Part shown: positions 58,660-64,000 of the stretch, piece after piece
Layout of the letters: each line of letters starts with the position of its first letter
Numbering within the stretch: position 1 is the stretch's first letter
Source: Metallyticus violacea
Lineage: Eukaryota > Arthropoda > Insecta > Mantodea > Metallyticidae
Direction: 5' to 3'
Assembly (NCBI GenBank): GCA_030762175.1
Contig: CM060842.1
Location: 61,130,501-61,194,500 of the forward strand
Length of the DNA: 64,000 nucleotides
Made by a program: the position numbers and the translations under genes
The notes under the pieces: model-generated
Database searches by the model: none
Told to the model about the DNA's origin: nothing
The model's input: the letters and a program-made list of their open reading frames with translations, nothing else

Positions 58660-58835
58660 CTGTTTGATTCCCACCAGGACCGACCTCCCTGATTGAGGTT
58701 TTTTCCAGGTTTTCCTCAGTCCTCATAAACGGAAAATGAGGAACCTAAATTTAATAAATCCTTTCCCAATATATCATTTCATATCATGTATCATCAGTGT
58801 GGTGCCTCAGTAGTAAAAACGAACGTTAAATACCT
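58660..58835 (+). mobile_element. SINE family S2, 5'-truncated
   Basis: Begins near the B box (GATTCCCACCAGGACCGACC) and continues with the S2 body TTCCAGGTTTTCCTCAGTCC, AATCCTTTCCCAATATATCA and GGTGCCTCAGTAGTAAAAAC. It then ends CGTTAAATACCTTAAAAAA with an A-rich tail. Confidence 0.85.
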
Positions 58836-59827
58836 TAAAAAAATATTTAAAAAAATAACCACTAAGAATTGGCTTCCGTCTCCCTGTTAGTAACACATTC
58901 CTTTTATCGCCCTCAGTCCAACGTGAAAATTTGTTTGTAGCACACTATACACCATGTCATTTTGGGAATTGATTGCAAACTATCAATAGGTTTTTAAAAA
59001 TTAAATTATTAACGATGCATTACTTGCACACAACTCACAGCAGCTCGCTTTAATAAATGCACCAGTAAATATTCTATACAAACTGTTGTGGCCAAAAGTG
59101 TGGTTATGTGGACGAAAAACATTCCAATACCCATGTGGAATGAATCACTGAATGGCCTCTGCAAGAGGCTTTCTTTCCCTAAAAATTCTAGGCGATAGCT
59201 TCACCGTAGCATATAGCCTAAGTTTTATTTGCCGTGGCAATCATGCATAAACGTGCAGTTGAGCATCGGAGAGCAGAAAAAAATTGGCCTTATATCTGGA
59301 CTTGAACTAGCTAACCACCCCTTCCTTTGTCAAGAGAAATGTTTCACCTCTCTCTGTTTCTGTCTCATAACCTCTTCGGGACTAAAGACTTTCGCTCTCT
59401 ACACAGAGATTTCAAAAAAACATGTTACTATATGAATACTAGGATATTTGAAATTAAGATTAAAACAGAAACCAAAATTATATTCAAATGTATCTAGTTA
59501 GAAAACTAGAATCGTTCCTGACAACCATAAAACACTGTAGAGCTTTGTTAGTAGTGGAGATAATTATAATTGGAAATTTTTAAATTCTATTAACAATTCA
59601 TTGCAATTAAGTGCACTCTAAATGTTCTAAATGTATTAAAAAGATGGGGTAGGATGCAGTCTAATTCGAAAGGTCATATATTTAGATATATGGGAACTCT
59701 CGAGTATCGATCCAACAGCTTCTAGCATTTGCTAATCGTTTGAGAGTAATCTCAGCGGACAGCTAGCACTAGCGGACTCTTTCGTCGAGCCTTAAAACGT
59801 AACATCATCAGTAGTGCCCGGAAGTTA
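58836..59827. other. No gene seen
   Basis: AT-rich spacer with no recognised features. Confidence 0.55.
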
Positions 59828-60775
59828 GGGAAAATATCTTTTCTATCTGGGTGAATGTATTAAAGTGAGATGAAAATGTTTCCGTCCATTTTGGAGTAGG
59901 TAGAGTCGATTTTATTTTGCCTATTTTGGCTTCTATGGTTTATTTATTTATTTTTGCCTATTTTGGATCGTTATTTATATTTTCTGCGATTATTTACGCA
60001 TTATAAAAAGCACATAAAGAAATTGAAGTTAAAAAAGTTATAAAAATTAAATGGCATGTTCACTCACAAAAATATCTATTGAGAATCTTGTTATATATTG
60101 ATTTGTTTTCAAGCAGCCAAACCTTTCTTCTCAACCCATTCACTTGCGTTCTTTAAGTAGCAGATCCTTCATTAGTGAAAAGAACGCACGGTTACCTCGG
60201 GCTTGCGAATATCAGGAAATAGAGAGGACGAGGGAAATACTGTAGTTTTTAATAGTCCTGGTGAATGAAGTATCGATTTGCGGGGCACAATTCTAGGAAA
60301 TTTGTGGTAAGGGTAACTTCTCAGCTGCATAAATGTAACAAACAAATGCAAGCGAGAAAGACGAGAGCGGTAGAGCTGTGCAATAAACCGTCCCTACAAT
60401 GTTTTCAGTGCGGAAGTAAGAGAGACACTAACCTGGTTCCACTATTAATGGATAAACAGAAAATGAACTCGACCAGAAACCACAGCGTATCTTTTGCTCA
60501 TTTGCCAAGACTATTTAAAACTCCTTTATTTTGTCTCGATAACATTTCCATGGTATCTGAAAGGTAATGTTCTGTTGTAATTGGCATGAGTCCTGCCGAA
60601 ATATCTTGATTTAAATGTGCTGCAATCACTTTCTTTTTCCATGAGGAAAAATGTTCTCTCTAACAAGTGGCTGCCTATGACAGTTGATACATTGAAAAAA
60701 CACCATCTTGTTGCTTGTGACCAAGAAAAGTTTAATTATGTGATAAACAATTAAGTAACTTAAATATCTATTTAC
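59828..60775. mobile_element. Dispersed repeat copy D (unidentified)
   Basis: About 950 bp, paralogous to copy C at 44970-45960. It contains a 100-codon open frame (60265-60567). The matching frame in copy C is broken but shares LHKCNKxxQxRKxRAVxLCN and KMNSTRNH, which reflects DNA homology and does not prove coding. The left part carries a repeated TTTTGCCTATTTTGG motif. No family was recognised. Confidence 0.75.
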
Positions 60776-62944
60776 ATTAACGAGTGATGTTATTCTGCTT
60801 TTCACTTATAATAAATGCCAATTTTAATTATATTACTGCCTATTTTCAGTATATTAAGTGCCTTTTTGCCTGCACAATTTAACATAACTAAATAACTGAA
60901 CTTCCCGGGCTCTGGTCATCAGAAATATAATGCATAAATTCCCTATCAGAGCGACATTGCCTGCATTTAAAGTATATAATGGCGTATGGAAGCGCAGCAT
61001 GCTTTAGGCTGCTTCCAATATGTGTAAACGCTGCCCGTTGTGTTGTCTGATATGACACACGCATGTTACTGACAATAATTTCTATTTAATACCCGAAGAA
61101 ACATTTAAAACATAATTATGGAAATATTGCAATTAGAGTGGGTTTAAAATTCTGCACAAGTCCGGTTTGCTGTTTGTAGTTAGTGAGATATTCACAGTGG
61201 AAGTATTCTTGCTAGAAGATGAATATATCCTAATACCCTACATTCTAACAAAGTAAAAAAAGCTACTCGAGATTATTAATGGGAATTATTTTCTTGGGAT
61301 CAGATTTGAATAATTTCATATTTTATATTAAAATTATTATTGTTTCTTACTTGCATATTTGAGTTCGGAGTACTTTACCTCGTTATCGTTTGAGCAGTAA
61401 ACTACACACAGGCTGAGGAAAGGATGATAGAATATGTAAATGAAACAGCCCTACATTACGATGACGTGTGTTAGTGTGGCCTGTGTTTACTTGTGTTTAA
61501 AATGTCACAAGAGGCTAAGGCAAGTAGTTTCTCGAAGTGTTGCATAGTCACAGTAGCAGAACTATGTCTAATAAGTAAAATTGTTGAGGAACAATTGTCT
61601 TGCCTCGAATATACAGCAAATGTCTACTTGTCAAAAGCTCAAAAAATAGTTAGGTATGAGTTCCCGTTCGCACACACCTTAGTTTGGCAACGCCGCTACA
61701 CTAATTGGCTGTTCTTCATACGTCATTGAATTCTACATGTAGTAGAGCAATATTGTCCATCACCTTCGCAGCTCGTCTTTTCTAATTAACTTTTACTCTA
61801 CTGCCATGCTACAAGTCACTCCTTCATCAATACCCAGGACACGGGATTTAAAAGCTGACAATTACTATAAACCTTCTAAGCTGTCTTCCTTTCTACATGC
61901 TAACTGAAAGTTGATTAGAAATTCGGGGCAAATTATCATCAACATGTGTCACTGACACACGTGTTTATCCGGAGGAAATCGTTAAATGCTCTGGCACTAA
62001 ACGTCAGTGCTAGGCACCTGGCATACTAATTGGCTTTAGTCATTTAATGTGGAGTGATATCCCCTCTGCCGGAAAGCTAGCGATAGTATTCTTAAAAGTA
62101 GCATTGCTTGGGGAGCTATGCCTAAGAAAATATATGTTCAAACCGCGACCAAATCCAAGGCTGCTCTGAATAACAGCACTGGTCGTTATCAGTGCACTAT
62201 TAACTTGGAAGACTCGAGAATGAGGTCACTTTACTACTTCAACAAATCCTCGGATAAACAGTGGAAGCAATTACTTTTAATCACTTAAAGAAAGTTGAGG
62301 GGAAAACACTTCGTAAATTTGAATATGGTTCTTTGTAATGCTAAAGTTTTGATTTTACATTTGCTAATGCCAACACAAATTTTAATAGCATTCATAAAAT
62401 AAAAATCTGTTTCTGTATACCTAAGACAATTTTAGTAAATTTTTTGTCAAGTTTTTACATATAACACTTCAAAATATAGGTAAGAACAAAGACATCATCA
62501 ATATAATAAAGTTCCTTGAGGACTGTACTATCTCCTTGCAAAGATATACTGCAGGCATTGAAAACGTATGGCCAACATGGTAAATAAACACAATTACAAA
62601 TTAACTATCTTTAAACTAAATATTATATCAGAGGTTAGTAGTTAACATACAAGGGAAAGTGATTAAAAGACAGTAATTTTTTATAGAATTCCTGGACAAG
62701 TATTCATAATGAACAATAGAAGGAAATATTTCCCAACTGGACAGTGAAACAGCAGATCTAGTACCGAATCCATCACTATAGGCGAGTAACTAGTAACGAA
62801 ATTTCCCTAGAATTCAATACAAGTCGCGTGGAATGTTATCCATAGTGACATCGGGTATGGAAGATATGTAGCTAATGTGCTCAAGGGAGCTGATTATGTT
62901 GGCTATACCATTGTGAATCAGAGTAAGAGATTATCGATCCATCG
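60776..62944. other. No gene seen
   Basis: AT-rich. An open frame at 61493-61729 (78 codons) is not recognisable. Confidence 0.5.
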
Positions 62945-63350
62945 ATATCGATCAAGAAACAATGCGATACATGAGGGAAAGTCATGTCGATGATCTTTGG
63001 GTATGTCAAAGACACTACATTGGTGTACTTCTAGGGTCCCATGTCCGCGTTGGAGCCCGCAATATGATCGAAACGATTGGAACTTCTCTCAAAAGTACAT
63101 CGCTCCTTCTCGACCATAAGGCTGCGCATACAACCCTGTACCAAATACTCTAAAATTTGAGGTGCAGAAACATCCGCAATTCAATCTGAATTTGGCGCCA
63201 TCGGACTGTCACTTGTTTTGACATTTTGAAAGAATATTTGCGGGTCAGAAGTTCGAAGATGATGAGGTAAGGAAGTAGTGCAAAATGGGTAAAAGGTCGC
63301 ACTGATGATCTATGAGAATCCGTCCTTTTCCCAGCAAGGTATATGCCAGA
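62945..63350 (+). pseudogene. Mariner-like transposase relic
   Basis: One frame contains LLLDHKAAHTT (63101-63130), a decayed form of the LLHDNARPHT block. Another, about 80 bases on, reads HPQFNLNLAPSDCHLF (third Asp block, PPYSPDLAPSDFHLF in active copies), then HFERIFAGQKFEDDE, matching the LKEALRGRRFxDDE-like segment that follows. Frameshifts and several stops show that it is dead. Ends were not located. Confidence 0.7.
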
Positions 63351-64000
63351 GGCATTTCCTTGGCGGGCTTTTTTTCATATCACCAATCACGATTACCCCC
63401 TTTCCGTACCTTTGCTCTCTCCAGTTTGGCTACCAGTACCATTGGTAGAGCGGGCTAATTCAATGTTTCCTCAACTCGAGGCCTTATGGTGGCTCCCCAC
63501 CCTCATATTCTTTTGCCTCTGAGAAACGAGAACACCCTGCCGCATAGTTCAACCCATCCGGACGTCTACCCGAGGAATATTGTCAGAAGTGCCAAGGGAA
63601 GGCCACACTAAAAAGCTTTTATCTTGAGGACTTCCGCAAGCTTCTGGACAGATGAACCATAGTGACTACATCGCAAAGTAAGGTAAAAACAGTTTGTGTA
63701 AATATTCTTGTATAAAAGTTTATTATACAATTATTTTCCCTTCTCCGGACGTGTCGGCCGATTATCCGATGAATGTTAGGAAAAAACGGGGAAAATAATA
63801 ATGATAGGTGACGCTAGGTTAAAATTTTTTTAGATAGAGTTGTTTGCAAGCATTTAGCACAGAAGTTACCAAAGAGAAGATACTCAAATGGGCATAGGAA
63901 CGTAGTCTTAGGTTGCTGAAAACTGGGATATAATTCGAAACAATATTTATCAAAGATTTTACGTTTTAATGATCTGTGGTTAGCAATTTATACATTTACT
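63351..64000. other. No gene seen
   Basis: A moderately GC-rich stretch (63400-63660) without a recognised family, then AT-rich sequence to the window end. Confidence 0.5.

Noticed and set aside
60265..60567. 100-codon open frame in repeat D as a gene
   Set aside because: The matching frame in repeat C is interrupted, and the similarity between them is explained by DNA homology. No protein family is recognised.

Overview
This window looks like arthropod, most probably insect, intergenic DNA. It is AT-rich, full of stop codons in every frame, and rich in microsatellites. It holds several mariner-type transposon families and many tRNA-derived SINEs. No host protein-coding gene, functional tRNA, rRNA, operon or CRISPR array could be supported. 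The species cannot be named from the sequence alone.

The one convincing intact gene is a mariner transposase on the minus strand (about 31977-33044). It lies in a complete element at 31878-33205, with 30-bp inverted repeats that differ at one base and a TA duplication on each side. This element sits inside an older dispersed repeat (copy A, about 31218-33473). A second copy of that repeat (copy B, about 52927-53813) lacks the mariner and so shows an empty site. Both copies carry a decayed stretch resembling a Myb/SANT-like DNA-binding domain.

Dead DDE transposons are scattered through the rest. There are mariner relics with recognisable ends at 17577-18965 and 39441-40678, and a 3' fragment of the second family at 9585-9725. 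Protein-only mariner relics lie at about 12540-12790, 44745-44960 and 62945-63350. A different DDE transposase C-terminus lies at about 26119-26275, and a pogo/Tigger-like helix-turn-helix remnant at 49202-49390. Non-autonomous candidates are a hAT-like element (35183-35887) and a TA-flanked inverted-repeat element (48388-48772). Two small LINE remnants are visible: a reverse-transcriptase piece at 51024-51178 and a C-terminal zinc-knuckle-like piece near 20075-20182.

SINEs fall into at least four families, called S1 to S4 here. S1 has a tRNA-like head opening GGTCCTGGTGGTGTAGTGG, with copies at 15973, 23560, 26439, 33778 and 58226. S2 has a head resembling class II tRNA, with copies at 1526, 13694, 15392, 17753, 21909, 28574, 34121 and 58660. 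S3 has three copies (37639, 40940, 57341) and S4 one (22341). One truncated S2 copy landed in the start-codon region of the 17.6-kb mariner relic and left a perfect 14-bp target duplication. Another unidentified dispersed repeat of about 1 kb occurs twice (about 44970-45960 and 59828-60775).

The window reads as a layered record of transposon activity rather than a working gene cluster. The strongest observations are the nested young mariner with its paralogous empty site, the datable SINE-in-mariner insertion, the unidentified repeat pairs, and an unusual number of long C/G homopolymers.
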